Shown here piece after piece: positions 1 to 9,400 of a DNA stretch of 64,000 nucleotides; positions within the stretch are counted from its first letter, which is position 1, and each line of letters begins with the position of its first letter. The stretch comes from DTKD01 sp964494345 (GTDB lineage Bacteria > Armatimonadota > UBA5829). The translations under genes and the position numbers were made by a program. The notes under the pieces are model-generated. The model searched no databases, had not been told where the DNA came from, and saw only the letters and a program-made list of their open reading frames with translations. The DNA is taken from positions 558,001 to 622,000 of the forward strand of contig CAZBSI010000001.1 of the NCBI GenBank assembly GCA_964494345.1, given 5' to 3'.

Positions 1-291
1 CCTAACACCGCGTCTTTGAGAAGCCTGGATGCCACCGTGCCGACAATAAGAGGGCCGATAAAAGTGGCGATTCGAGTCGACGAATCCCAATATCGCCTGA
101 ATTGCACTATTCCTGCAAACACAACCGCCGAAGTCCATATACCAGCCTCGGACATATCTCAAATAGCGGAAAGCGAACAGGGGATAGTCGATAACGAGTA
201 TATTCGATATGTCCGTGTGGAGGATGGGAGAGTAGTTTTGTGTGTGGAAGCGGGGTCGTATAGTTTTTCAACGATGATGCCACCTGTATAG
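1..291 (+). CDS. alpha-L-rhamnosidase, C-terminal fragment
   Basis: This is the last 96 codons of a gene that begins before the window; the frame is open from base 1 and stops with TAG at 289-291. The visible part reads GPIKVAIRVDESQYRLNCTI followed by PANTTAEVHIPA. That is the beta-sandwich C-terminal domain typical of bacterial glycoside hydrolase family 78 alpha-L-rhamnosidases, which remove terminal L-rhamnose from glycosides or polysaccharides. The catalytic (alpha/alpha)6 domain lies outside the window, so activity cannot be judged. Other enzymes with this beta-sandwich are possible, but the PANTTA-type signature is characteristic. A strong hairpin follows the stop at once. The gene is convergent with the PEP-CTERM gene. 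Confidence 0.75.
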   Translation, partial: PNTASLRSLDATVPTIRGPIKVAIRVDESQYRLNCTIPANTTAEVHIPASDISQIAESEQGIVDNEYIRYVRVEDGRVVLCVEAGSYSFSTMMPPV

Positions 292-293
292 AA

Positions 294-324
294 AAGCCCG
301 CCACATCTTTTCTATGGCGGGCTT
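294..324. terminator. bidirectional hairpin terminator
   Basis: Perfect 10-bp stem AAGCCCGCCA / TGGCGGGCTT (294-303 with 315-324) and an 11-base loop between two convergent genes. On the minus strand the stem is followed by TTTTC, so it best serves the PEP-CTERM gene, but it sits directly after the rhamnosidase stop and can serve both. Confidence 0.8.
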
Positions 325-340
325 GATGGAGTATTACGGT

Positions 341-1024
341 TTACTTTCTCCGCCGCAGTCTAAACAGAGCTGGAATCAAACCTGCCGCAAAAATCGTCAC
401 GCTTGCAGGCTCCGGAACGGTTGTTGCAATAATTTTCGGCGCGTTCTGAGACGTCGGGCCGCTGATAGATCCGTAGGTATCTCTTGAACCAGACAGAACG
501 TAAGTAGAATATGCCCTGCCGGCAGCGAGGTCGTTCTGAATATGTGAAAGTACATTGAAGGTAAAGATGCCCGGTGCGCCGCTGGCGCTGTTGCCAAAAA
601 CTTCAAATCCACCAGGCAGGCCCTTGGCAGCCGGACCAAGGCCATCGGTGACTACGTTGCCGGTGAGAGGTGCAGTGCCGGTGTTAAGCCATCCGATTTG
701 TGCAGACCCATAGTAGTAGCCCGTATCAAATCCCAGAGAGTTGACTATCAAGTTCGCGCTGGTCAGGGTCTGCCCCGCAAGCTGATAAATGGGTATTTCA
801 AAGATCGAGACTGTATAATCATTACCATATGGCGCGCCGAAGTATAGCCCGACGCCCATGGAGTCGGTGGCTGGTGAATATCCATAGTCGCCGTATTTGG
901 TGTTCCATGCATAGTGTGCAGCGCCATCAACAGGCGTGGTAAGCACCACCTCAGCGGCGTTGGCTGCAACACAAATCGCGAGCAGCATAAACAGCATTGA
1001 GACAAGTCGTATAGTGTTTCTCAT
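341..1024 (-). CDS. PEP-CTERM sorting domain-containing protein
   Basis: Secreted 227-residue protein. The N-terminus is a signal peptide (MRNTIRLVSMLFMLLAICVAANA, cleavage expected after the ANA near residue 23). The C-terminus has the complete PEP-CTERM tripartite signal: VPEPAS, a hydrophobic segment, then LRRRK. Family knowledge: such proteins are recognised by an exosortase (EpsH/XrtA type), cleaved at the PEP motif and moved to the surface or into exopolysaccharide. The central 180 residues, rich in Gly, Tyr and Thr, resemble the extracellular beta-sandwich DNRLRE-type domains often joined to PEP-CTERM tails; this is an inference. AAGGAG lies eight bases before the ATG. No exosortase gene is in the window. 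Confidence 0.88.
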   Translation of the reverse strand: MRNTIRLVSMLFMLLAICVAANAAEVVLTTPVDGAAHYAWNTKYGDYGYSPATDSMGVGLYFGAPYGNDYTVSIFEIPIYQLAGQTLTSANLIVNSLGFDTGYYYGSAQIGWLNTGTAPLTGNVVTDGLGPAAKGLPGGFEVFGNSASGAPGIFTFNVLSHIQNDLAAGRAYSTYVLSGSRDTYGSISGPTSQNAPKIIATTVPEPASVTIFAAGLIPALFRLRRRK

Positions 1025-1201
1025 TGTGTTTTCTCCTTATCGAGAGAGCTGCTTGAATAGAAAGCTCCCTTCCCATACAAGGGAATGATTGCATAAAACG
1101 TGCCATATGTGTGACTATTGCAATATAGTGTGACGCGTTATCCAACGTCTTATGTTGCTATATGGTAACATTGAGACTGAGGTGGCTATCTTCTGCCAAA
1201 A

Positions 1202-1232
1202 CAAGACGGCGACTTCACAGATCGCCGTCTTG
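1202..1232 (-). terminator. clpB rho-independent terminator
   Basis: Perfect 11-bp stem (CAAGACGGCGA 1202-1212 with TCGCCGTCTTG 1222-1232), 9-base loop. Read on the minus strand it lies 31 bases after the clpB stop and is followed by TTTTGG. The 1025-1201 stretch otherwise holds only the upstream region of the PEP-CTERM gene, where I see no convincing promoter. Confidence 0.8.
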
Positions 1233-1262
1233 ATTAGCTGTTAATTTAAGTTGCAGTATATT

Positions 1263-3893
1263 TTATATGGAGGCTGCTGCCTCAGGCCGCTCGAAGACTA
1301 TTTGGCCGTCTGCATCTGCATCGACTGTGATCTTATCCCCTTCTTTGAACTTGCCTTCCAGCAATTCCATCGCCAGTTTATCCTGTATCTCGCGTTGTAT
1401 GGCGCGTTTGAGAGGTCGCGCGCCATAGACCGGATCGAAACCCTGCCTGGCCAGGGATTTTTTGGCCGATTCAGTTATGTCGAGATCGAAATCCCTGCTT
1501 GCCAGTCGCTTCTTAAGATAAGCGATTTGAATGTCGACTATCTTCTCGATATCGCTTTCGGAAAGTGCATTGAAGACCACAATCTCATCGACCCTGTTCA
1601 AGAACTCCGGCCGGAACTGGGAGCGCAGAGCCTCCATAACCATTCGGGATAGTTCTTCCTGCTCGACTTTTTTGTCTATACTTTGCCTGAATCCCATTAT
1701 GTTGTGCTCGCGGATCATCTCGGAGCCGATGTTGCTGGTCATAATGATCACAACATTGCGGAAATCCACCGTGCGACCTTGCCCGTCAGTGAGTCGGCCG
1801 TCTTCGAGAATTTGCAACAATATATTAAACACATCGGAGTGTGCCTTTTCGATCTCGTCAAAGAGAACCACGCTATATGGTCTGCGGCGAACATGCTCGG
1901 TCAGATAGCCGCCCTCTTCGTAGCCGACATATCCGGGAGGCGCTCCGATCATTCTGGCCACGGAGTGCTTCTCCATAAACTCGCTCATATCGATGCGCAC
2001 CATCGCTCGCTCGTCATCGAACAGAAACTCCGCAAGCGCACGTGCCAGCTCGGTCTTGCCAACCCCCGTCGGGCCCATGAAAATGAAGCTACCGATCGGC
2101 CTGTTCGGGTCCTGCAGTCCCGCGCGTGCCCGGCGAACGGCGTTGGAGATTGCGATCACAGCCGGGTCCTGACCGACGACGCGCTCCTCCAACCGCTGTT
2201 CCATATTAACCAGCTTCTCGATTTCGCCCTCGACGAGTTTGGTGACTGGGATTCCTGTCCATTTGCTGACTACATGGGCGATATCCTCCTCATCGACCTC
2301 TTCTTTGAGCATCTTCACTTTCGCCTGTAGTTGCGCCAGATTCTGGTCGTGTGTCTGAAGCTCGCGCTCCATATCCGGTATGACGCCGTGACGAAGCTCG
2401 GCGGCCCGTGCCAGATCACCGGAACGCTCTGCGGCAACCTCATCGCCTTTGGCCTGCTCCAACTGCAGCTTGATGTCCCTGATATGGGAGATCGCATCCT
2501 TCTCAAGCTGCCAGTGAGCTTTCATCTCATCTGATTTTTCACGAAGGTCTGCAGCTTCCTGCTCCAATTTCTCGAGGCGCTTTATGCAAGCTTCGTCCGT
2601 CTCCTTTTTGAGAGCTTCGCGTTCTATTTCAAGCTGGCGGATTCGTCTCTCCACCTCGTCTATCTCGGTGGGCATACTGTCGATTTCTATTCTAAGGCGA
2701 GACGCGGCCTCGTCGATCAGGTCAATCGCTTTATCCGGCAGGAATCGATCCGTGATATAGCGATCTGATAACGCCGCCGCGCTTACGAGAGCTGAGTCCT
2801 TTATACGGACGCCGTGGTGCGCTTCGTAGCGTTCCTTTAAACCGCGCAGTATGGCGACAGTGTCGTCTACCGACGGCGGCTCAACCATGACAGGCTGGAA
2901 CCTGCGCTCCAAGGCAGCATCCTTTTCGACGTGTTTTCGATATTCATCAAGGGTAGTTGCTCCCACACATTTCAGCTCACCTCGAGCCAGCATCGGTTTG
3001 AGCAGATTAGCAGCATCGACCGCGCCTTCCGCCCCACCCGCGCCGACTATGGTGTGCAATTCGTCGATGAAGAGAATAATCTGACCTTCGGAGTCCTGAA
3101 TCTCTTTTAAGACCGCTTTCAGTCTGTCCTCGAACTCACCGCGGTATTTGGTGCCAGCCACCAACCCGCCCAGATCGAGAGCGATTACCCGTTTATTTTT
3201 AAGGGATTCTGGTATGTCCCCGCTAATTACCCGCTGTGCAAGGCCTTCGACAATCGCGGTCTTACCGACACCTGGTTCACCTATGAGAACAGGGTTGTTT
3301 TTTGTCCGGCGCGACAGGACTTGAATTACTCGACGTATCTCCTCATCGCGGCCGATGACCGGGTCAAGCCGACCTTTACTAGCATCGTCTGTCAAATCGC
3401 GTCCGTATTTCTCCAGCGCTTGATATTTGTCTTCCGGATTTTGATCCGTCACCCTCTGTGTGCCCCGAACCTCAGCCATCGCGGAATAAATTGCATCTCG
3501 CCTTGCGCCGGAAGTAGCGAGCAGTTTGCCGGCAGCGCCGCCTTCTGATGCTATGCCAATTAGAAGATGTTCGGTGCTGATATACTCGTCTTTGAGTCGC
3601 TCGGCTTCCTGTGCGGCAGCCTCAAACGCCCGGCCGAGCCTGGGACCGACCTGCACTCCCGTAGGACCGGAGACTTTGGGCATTCTATCGATCTCAGATT
3701 TGACCTGGCCTATGAGTGCGGGCGGGCTGATGCCCAGTTTTTGCAGGATCGGCCCGACTACCCCACCCTCCTGCTGCAGTAAAGCCAGCAAAAGATGTTC
3801 CGGTTCGATCTGCTGTTGCCGGTGTTCCTCTGCGATGTGCTGCGCGTCCTGGATGGCGTCCTGGGCTTTAATGGTGAGCTTATCCATTCTCAT
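1263..3893 (-). CDS. clpB: ATP-dependent disaggregase ClpB
   Basis: Hsp100 chaperone that threads proteins out of aggregates, working with DnaK/DnaJ/GrpE. The 876 residues show the full architecture: Clp N domain (about 1-145), NBD1 with Walker A GEPGVGKT (about 205-212), the long coiled-coil M domain (about 400-520) that separates ClpB from ClpA and ClpC, and NBD2 with Walker A GPTGVGKT (about 604-611). The length matches the family (about 860). I start at the ATG at 3893, not the GTG nine bases upstream, because that GTG is part of the ribosome site GAGGTG (3900-3905) and the ATG lies six bases after it. A second ATG follows at 3887. A promoter and HAIR-like operator lie upstream, so HspR-type heat-shock repression is likely. 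Confidence 0.97.
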   Translation of the reverse strand: MRMDKLTIKAQDAIQDAQHIAEEHRQQQIEPEHLLLALLQQEGGVVGPILQKLGISPPALIGQVKSEIDRMPKVSGPTGVQVGPRLGRAFEAAAQEAERLKDEYISTEHLLIGIASEGGAAGKLLATSGARRDAIYSAMAEVRGTQRVTDQNPEDKYQALEKYGRDLTDDASKGRLDPVIGRDEEIRRVIQVLSRRTKNNPVLIGEPGVGKTAIVEGLAQRVISGDIPESLKNKRVIALDLGGLVAGTKYRGEFEDRLKAVLKEIQDSEGQIILFIDELHTIVGAGGAEGAVDAANLLKPMLARGELKCVGATTLDEYRKHVEKDAALERRFQPVMVEPPSVDDTVAILRGLKERYEAHHGVRIKDSALVSAAALSDRYITDRFLPDKAIDLIDEAASRLRIEIDSMPTEIDEVERRIRQLEIEREALKKETDEACIKRLEKLEQEAADLREKSDEMKAHWQLEKDAISHIRDIKLQLEQAKGDEVAAERSGDLARAAELRHGVIPDMERELQTHDQNLAQLQAKVKMLKEEVDEEDIAHVVSKWTGIPVTKLVEGEIEKLVNMEQRLEERVVGQDPAVIAISNAVRRARAGLQDPNRPIGSFIFMGPTGVGKTELARALAEFLFDDERAMVRIDMSEFMEKHSVARMIGAPPGYVGYEEGGYLTEHVRRRPYSVVLFDEIEKAHSDVFNILLQILEDGRLTDGQGRTVDFRNVVIIMTSNIGSEMIREHNIMGFRQSIDKKVEQEELSRMVMEALRSQFRPEFLNRVDEIVVFNALSESDIEKIVDIQIAYLKKRLASRDFDLDITESAKKSLARQGFDPVYGARPLKRAIQREIQDKLAMELLEGKFKEGDKITVDADADGQIVFERPEAAASI

Positions 3894-3953
3894 GTTAATC
3901 ACCTCATAGGGCTACGATGCTGTAACAAATCCAACAATATCTACATTAGCAAT

Positions 3954-3985
3954 AGTTTAACACTTGAGTGTTATATTGTCAAGTG
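3954..3985 (-). promoter_or_regulatory. clpB sigma-70 promoter overlapping a HAIR-like HspR operator
   Basis: On the minus strand TTGACA (3982-3977) is followed after 17 bases by TAAACT (3959-3954). Overlapping it, 3961-3985 is an inverted repeat with arms CACTTGA and TCAAGTG separated by 11 bases. Read as CTTGAGT-N7-TGTCAAG it matches HAIR (CTTGAGT-N7-ACTCAAG), the HspR binding site, at 12 of 14 positions. The -35 box lies inside one arm, so a bound repressor would block polymerase. HspR itself is not in the window. Confidence 0.72.
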
Positions 3986-4037
3986 CCTTGCTAATACAAG
4001 TAACTCATTCCCATTTGCCAGACGAGTCAAACGCAGA

Positions 4038-4068
4038 ATGGGGACGAAACAGCCTGTTCCGTCCCCAT
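4038..4068 (-). terminator. possible terminator of the transaldolase-like gene
   Basis: Nine-bp stem ATGGGGACG / CGTCCCCAT (4038-4046 with 4060-4068), extendable across one mismatch by AACA/TGTT. It lies 30 bases after the stop of the 660-residue gene on the minus strand. There is no good T run, so termination is uncertain. Confidence 0.4.
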
Positions 4069-4097
4069 CGTGTTAGTGTAGTATTACAATTCGGTAA

Positions 4098-6080
4098 TTA
4101 AGGTCGTTTTAGCCTCTGTGCAGCAGCTTTCGCTCTGGAGACGTTATCTTCCCACATCCCGATGAATTGTTTGAGGGTAGGTTCGACGTAAATCGCGGTC
4201 TCATACTCCGACACATCGACGCCATCCGGAGAATCAAAGACTTTTTTCCAATCCGGCCAGATTCGGCTCAGGGTATTGTGTCGCTGTGCCCAGATACTGC
4301 CTTCGACAGGGTAGCCGTCGTCGCCCATGTCATCGTAGATGGTCTTCCAGTCCTCAATTTTTAGAGGCATCACGTCGAGGTACATTCGCTGGATGTTACC
4401 GAAGTCCGTCGAGAATGGCACGTCGAGCAACTCGGTGTTCTGGAAGAAGTTGCGTTTAGAGGCGGTGAGAATACGCGGCCTAACAGGTAATTTGCCGTCT
4501 GTGGGGTTCTCCAGAAGCATCATTACGCGCTTAGTGCAAAGAGTGCCGGCACGGTCGATGGCATCCTCTTCATGTTCAGGGTAGAACTCGATCCCCTTTG
4601 CGTTGAGTTCAGCTATGAACCCGGAGTAATTCAGCCTCTCATCGGTCAATTTTTTGACTGAGCTGGGGTCGATGTCTGTTTTGACTGCGTCAAGCAGCAC
4701 CCTTACGCGATAGTCCCGAATGGCATCATTAAAACGGCCGATCATACTGGTCACAACAGACCCGCCCTCGCCGTCATCGACCATCTCACCAGTGCGTCTC
4801 TCGTAGTCTCGAATGCCGTTTTCAGTTGCCATAGACGCGGCATACATCTGCGGCACTTCATAGCTCAGAGTGACATTTGTGAACATCCGCTCAGAGACTG
4901 CATCGGGGTAGGCTTCCGAGTAACCTGCATTAAAGCTGCGAATTGTATTGAGCGCCGCCTGGCCTGTGCAGGCGATTTTGAAATGATTGTTGGCCTTGCC
5001 GATGCGCTGTGCGGCCGCCTGGGTGTAGATGGGGTCGGCTCCGTCGAGCAGGATGTTGTCGAAGAGCATCACACGAGCGCACAGAATCTTGAATATCTCA
5101 CCACCCGCATAGGTGAGTTTCTTCTCATCGTTGTGCCAGTCCGGTCGAAGCTGGAACGCCACCCGACCCAAACCGCGCAGCAGAAATATCGAGCGCAAAC
5201 CGAGCATTGCATCGACAACCACCCATTCGGTGAACTTCACCGCTCCCCAGTCGTCGGCCTCGTTCTTGCCGATCTGCTCCTCGGCGATGATCTTTCGGAC
5301 CTCGTGCCACTTATTAGGGAATTGTGAGATGTAGTCCGTGGCCTCCTGGCCCCAGATATTGCCCTTGCCGGAGAGGTCGTCTTCGCCAAGTACGGCAATG
5401 GCGGGGTTGGTTGTGCCGCCCAGGCTGCCCATTCGGCGACATCTGACGGCCTGCATGCCGTAATCGTTAAAGAACTGGGTTCGAGTTTTGCCTTCTTCTC
5501 TGGCGAAGTAGAGATCAGGGTAGTAGGCCCCAGGCAAGTATAGAGCACAGAAGCAGGCTATATAAGTGCTGGGGTTCTCATAAGGATCGATGTCGTTTTC
5601 CGCTTGCCACTTGCGCGCCCAGGCTGCAAACAGGTTGTCGCCCTTGTTTGCGGCAATATCTTCGAGCTTGATTTGAGCCATAACCTTGTCAGAAGCGTCA
5701 GTGTCCGACTCCGACCACTTTTGCACGAGTTCAATTGCCTTGCCTGATATGATATTCACAGTCTCGGCGGAGAATATCGCATCACCGTGCAGGCGCTTTG
5801 CCCGAAGGTTGTGATCCACCTCTACAGGCGATATCAGCGACTCCGCCAAGCCAAGCATAAATGACAATATCCTGACTCGCATATCAAGGCCGCTGGCCTC
5901 GAATTTGGCATCCAGCGCCCTGCCCACATCGGAAAAGTCGACGGCGAAATCGTTCGGAGTGGTCAAAAACAGCATTTTCTGACGAGCCAGTTCGATATCC
6001 CAACCGGGCATCATCCCGGCAGTTCGTTCTTCGGCATCCATAACAAGATTTAGTATTGCTTCGACATTTGCGGATGGCAT
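4098..6080 (-). CDS. transaldolase-like protein, enlarged (660 residues)
   Basis: The protein has transaldolase landmarks in the right order but about twice the usual size (ordinary transaldolases are 215-390 residues). Visible are GGTTNPA (T223-P226, like the TTNPS loop), HFKIACTGQ with K368 in the place of the Schiff-base lysine (like VKIPAT), then FTNVTLSYEVPQ (like NVTLIFS..Q), and later SVVTSMIGRFNDAIRD (like SVASFFVSRID). The N-terminal 200 residues and C-terminal 150 match nothing I recognise. It may be a C3-transfer aldolase of the pentose phosphate pathway or a relative with another substrate. GGAGA precedes the ATG. It is a single-gene unit, divergent from the S55 gene. Confidence 0.62.
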   Translation of the reverse strand: MPSANVEAILNLVMDAEERTAGMMPGWDIELARQKMLFLTTPNDFAVDFSDVGRALDAKFEASGLDMRVRILSFMLGLAESLISPVEVDHNLRAKRLHGDAIFSAETVNIISGKAIELVQKWSESDTDASDKVMAQIKLEDIAANKGDNLFAAWARKWQAENDIDPYENPSTYIACFCALYLPGAYYPDLYFAREEGKTRTQFFNDYGMQAVRCRRMGSLGGTTNPAIAVLGEDDLSGKGNIWGQEATDYISQFPNKWHEVRKIIAEEQIGKNEADDWGAVKFTEWVVVDAMLGLRSIFLLRGLGRVAFQLRPDWHNDEKKLTYAGGEIFKILCARVMLFDNILLDGADPIYTQAAAQRIGKANNHFKIACTGQAALNTIRSFNAGYSEAYPDAVSERMFTNVTLSYEVPQMYAASMATENGIRDYERRTGEMVDDGEGGSVVTSMIGRFNDAIRDYRVRVLLDAVKTDIDPSSVKKLTDERLNYSGFIAELNAKGIEFYPEHEEDAIDRAGTLCTKRVMMLLENPTDGKLPVRPRILTASKRNFFQNTELLDVPFSTDFGNIQRMYLDVMPLKIEDWKTIYDDMGDDGYPVEGSIWAQRHNTLSRIWPDWKKVFDSPDGVDVSEYETAIYVEPTLKQFIGMWEDNVSRAKAAAQRLKRP

Positions 6081-6125
6081 ATCAATCTCCGTAAGGAATA
6101 ATTATAGTGCTCTGCAAGGCAACAA

Positions 6126-6313
6126 CCGGCGAGTTTGTAGCCAGCCGGCGTCTGCACCCACACGCCATATTGTAGTGTGGGCTGCACTCATCGTCAACTA
6201 AAACCTGATTTATTGGAAACCGTTTTAGTTGTGTATGCGTAAGTAGGATAGGTGAGGCTGAGGCGAATTAGAAAATTAAAGCCTAAATGCGCAGAGCTTT
6301 CAAACAAGCTCTG
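6126..6313. repeat. cluster of four inverted repeats in a divergent control region
   Basis: The 6081-6444 intergenic stretch has no gene. It holds CCGGC/GCCGG (6126-6130, 6144-6148), CCCACAC/GTGTGGG (6157-6163, 6175-6181), CAACTAAAAC/GTTTTAGTTG (6195-6204, 6222-6231, 17-base loop) and CAGAGCTT/AAGCTCTG (6292-6299, 6306-6313, 6-base loop). None has a terminator-type T run. They could be operators or RNA hairpins for the divergent transaldolase-like and S55 genes. Confidence 0.5.
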
Positions 6314-6354
6314 ACGACGTATGTACGGTATCCTGCTGCTACAGCCTGTATTCA

Positions 6355-6383
6355 TTGACCCAGAACAGTTGAAGTGATAGTAT
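6355..6383 (+). promoter_or_regulatory. sigma-70 promoter of the S55/propeller gene
   Basis: TTGACC (6355-6360), 17 bases, TAGTAT (6378-6383). Transcription would start near 6390, downstream of the in-frame ATG at 6385. This supports the TTG at 6445 as the true start. Confidence 0.6.
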
Positions 6384-6393
6384 TATGCCTATC

Positions 6394-6424
6394 CGGGCAG
6401 CCCTCGTAAGATTGCCCGCTTTTT
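6394..6424 (+). promoter_or_regulatory. possible attenuator hairpin in the S55 gene leader
   Basis: CGGGCA (6394-6399) pairs with TGCCCG (6413-6418) and is followed by CTTTTT, which looks like a short intrinsic terminator. It lies at the 5' end of the predicted leader, about 10 bases before the GGAGG at 6433-6437. It could be a 5' stabilising hairpin or an attenuator; nothing shows a ligand. Confidence 0.35.
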
Positions 6425-6444
6425 GGCTTTTCGGAGGAACCAAC

Positions 6445-9400
6445 TTGATCAACTTCCGCAAATCGATCGCACTTATCGTGGCGTCGGCGTTTTTATTGAT
6501 ATTTTTGTCTGCTACGGCCTTTTCGGCCCCCTGGCCGGAAGTATCTTCCGTTGATGCGAAGAACATTATGCCCGTATCCGAAGTTAAACGAGGGATGCGC
6601 GGCTATGGCTTGACGGTGTTTCACGGCACTAAAATCGAGAAGTTCGATGTGTTGGTGCTCGGTGTGCTGGAGAAAATGAACACCGGCCGCGATTTGATAA
6701 TGGTGCGCGTTGGCGGCGGACCTATTACCACCCGCGATACCGGCATCATGAGCGGAATGAGCGGAAGCCCGATTTACATCAACGGCAAATTGTTGGGCGC
6801 TATAAGCTATGGTTCTCAATTTGCCAAAGAGCCGGTCGGAATGGTGACGCCTATCGCCGATATGCTTGAAGCCTGGGACCCCAATCTGCCTAAGCACGCG
6901 ACTGGATATTCCAGCACGCAATCTCTTCCGGAGCCGATCACAATAGACGGCAAAACCGTGGATAAAATTGGGATTGATCCACCCGGCAGCAGAAGCAAGG
7001 GTATTGATAACGGCACTCTGTATATGCAACCGCTTATGACCACTATGATGGTGAGCGGGATTTCGGCCCGTGGAGTCGACAGGTTGGCGGATATTTTGCG
7101 GCCGTTTAATATTCGGCCGGTCGCTGGCCCTGGGGGCGGCGGCTCTAAGCCTGATGCTGATGTAGATACTTCACTGAAACCCGGAGCAGCCGTCGGAATG
7201 TCGCTTGCCTCCGGTGACATCGACCTCACCGGCATAGGCACAGTAACGTATAACCGCGGCGGGAAGATACTCGCATTCGGTCACCCGATGCTGGGAGTGG
7301 GTGCGGTGGATGCGCCGATGACTGCAGCTTATATCACGGACGTAATATCGAGCTATGCGGTCTCGACTAAGCTCGGATTCGCCACTAAGACGGTGGGACG
7401 CATTTTCCAGGACAGGCCGTGGTGTATAGCAGGCGCTATCGGCCCATCTGCAAAGACGATTCCGGTGACTATCAGCGTAAACGACGAAGCATTTAAGCGC
7501 GATCGTGTGTATCACGTAAGAGTCATCAATCATCCTATGCTCGCCTCAAGACTGATTACCCTTGTAACCAACGAAGCCATTTATGACATGCACCCCACCC
7601 CAGGTGATGCGACCGCAGAGGTGAGCTATAACGTAATGGCGGATCAGGTCGGCAAGATTTCCCGGTCTAATGTGTTCTTTGACCCGGTTGCAGTGGATAT
7701 GTCGGCTGCGATGGATATCTCCTCGCTGCTGCAGATTCTGAGCGCCAACAAGTTTCACCCGTTGGATGTTCGCTCCGTCGACATTAAGGTGCGGATTGCT
7801 GATAAGCGTAACACCGCTACCATCGACCGGATATTTTTAAAGAAAAGCGAGTTTGAGCCTGGAGAGACGGTCGATGTTGGGGTAGTGATGCGGCCGTATA
7901 AAGCGCCGCGGGTCACCAAGATATATAAGGTTAAAATCCCCGCCACAGCGGCCAATGGCAAGATCACGCTTATGGTACGCGGCGGCGCGACTCCTGCAGG
8001 ATCGCTATTGACTGCCTCCGCGCTATCAGGCACAGATTCGGGCGATGACGATGACATTGGATCGTCGTTGTTGATGCCGGGCGGGTCTTCTACGGCTACT
8101 GCTGATAACGTCCAGCAGCTTATATCCAAGTTCCTCGAACGCGAGAAGAACAACGAAGTGGTAGTACAATTGCTGATGAGAGGAACTGCGATGAATATCG
8201 CCGGAGAGAAGCTGGCGGGGCTGCCTAGTTCGATTGCGGACGTTATGAGATCGTCACGCAACTCCGGCCTTAAAATGGAGCGCGAAGAGGTAAAGGAAGT
8301 CTATGCCAACGACTCTATTATCTACGGCACCGCACGGCTGATGATCGATGTAAAGAAAAAGAGCCTGAAAGAGGGCAAACCCGCGCCTAAGAGTGATTTG
8401 TCCAGCATCAGTTCGGATTCGAGTTCTGATAGCCTGTCCTCCTTTGGCAGCACAGACTCGTTGGGATTGACTGATTTCAGTTATGACCTGAGCTCTAAAT
8501 CGACCAGCGTTCGCCTGGATGCGGCTGAGGATGTTACGTCTCTGCTGGACGATTCCGACGATGACACATCGGATACATCTGCAGCCGATATATCTGCGAC
8601 GGATAAAGCCGACAAAAAGTCTTCGGAAGAGTCAAGCTCGACCGAGAGTTCTGATACTTCGAAGTCTTCATCGACTCCCGCATCCAATGCTAAGACAGTG
8701 GTTCGGCAGATGCAGACCTGGACACAGCGGTCGCAGGCTGACTTCGCTATGGGGACATTTGCCGGGGTATCTGCCTCGACCGAAAATAAGCTGGAGCTGG
8801 CGCCGACTCTGAAGATGCTAGCCGAGACGCCTGAACAGTTTGTGTGGTGTTTGGCTGCTGACAAGAATGGTGTTTACGCAGGCACTGGAGACTCCGGCAA
8901 GATATATAAAATCACCGATTCCGGAGACAGCTCGGTCTTTTACGAGACTGGTGAGCTTGAGGTTCACTCTCTCGTGAGAGACTCGGCAGGTAACATATAC
9001 GCCGGCACCTCGCCGAAAGGAAAAATATTCAAGATTAACCCGGATGGCAAGGGCAAGATGATCTTCCAGACTGCGGAGAAGTATGTCCTCGCGCTGGCAC
9101 TCGACCCGGAAGGGAATCTGTACGCAGGGGTTGGGGATTCTGGAGTCGTTTATAAAATCCTGCCGGATGGCGTCGGCATACCGTTTGTGAAGCTAAACGA
9201 GCAGCAGATACTCAGCTTAAGCTGGGATCCGCACGGCTCTTTGTTGATCGGCACCGGCATCAATGGGGTCGTCTACTGCGCATCGAGAAATGGCAATGTG
9301 CAGGCGATATTCGACGCGCCGGAGGATTCAATTACGGCGGTGGTGGCCGATGGCGACGGCAACGCTTACGCGGGTACATCCCCGAAGGGTGTGATTTACA

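Noticed and set aside
1683..2330. 215-residue plus-strand frame inside clpB
   Set aside because: Antisense to conserved NBD2 and M-domain sequence, no signals.
6385..6444. ATG at 6385 as start of the S55 gene
   Set aside because: It is upstream of the predicted transcription start and has no ribosome site, while TTG 6445 has GGAGG and a signal peptide.
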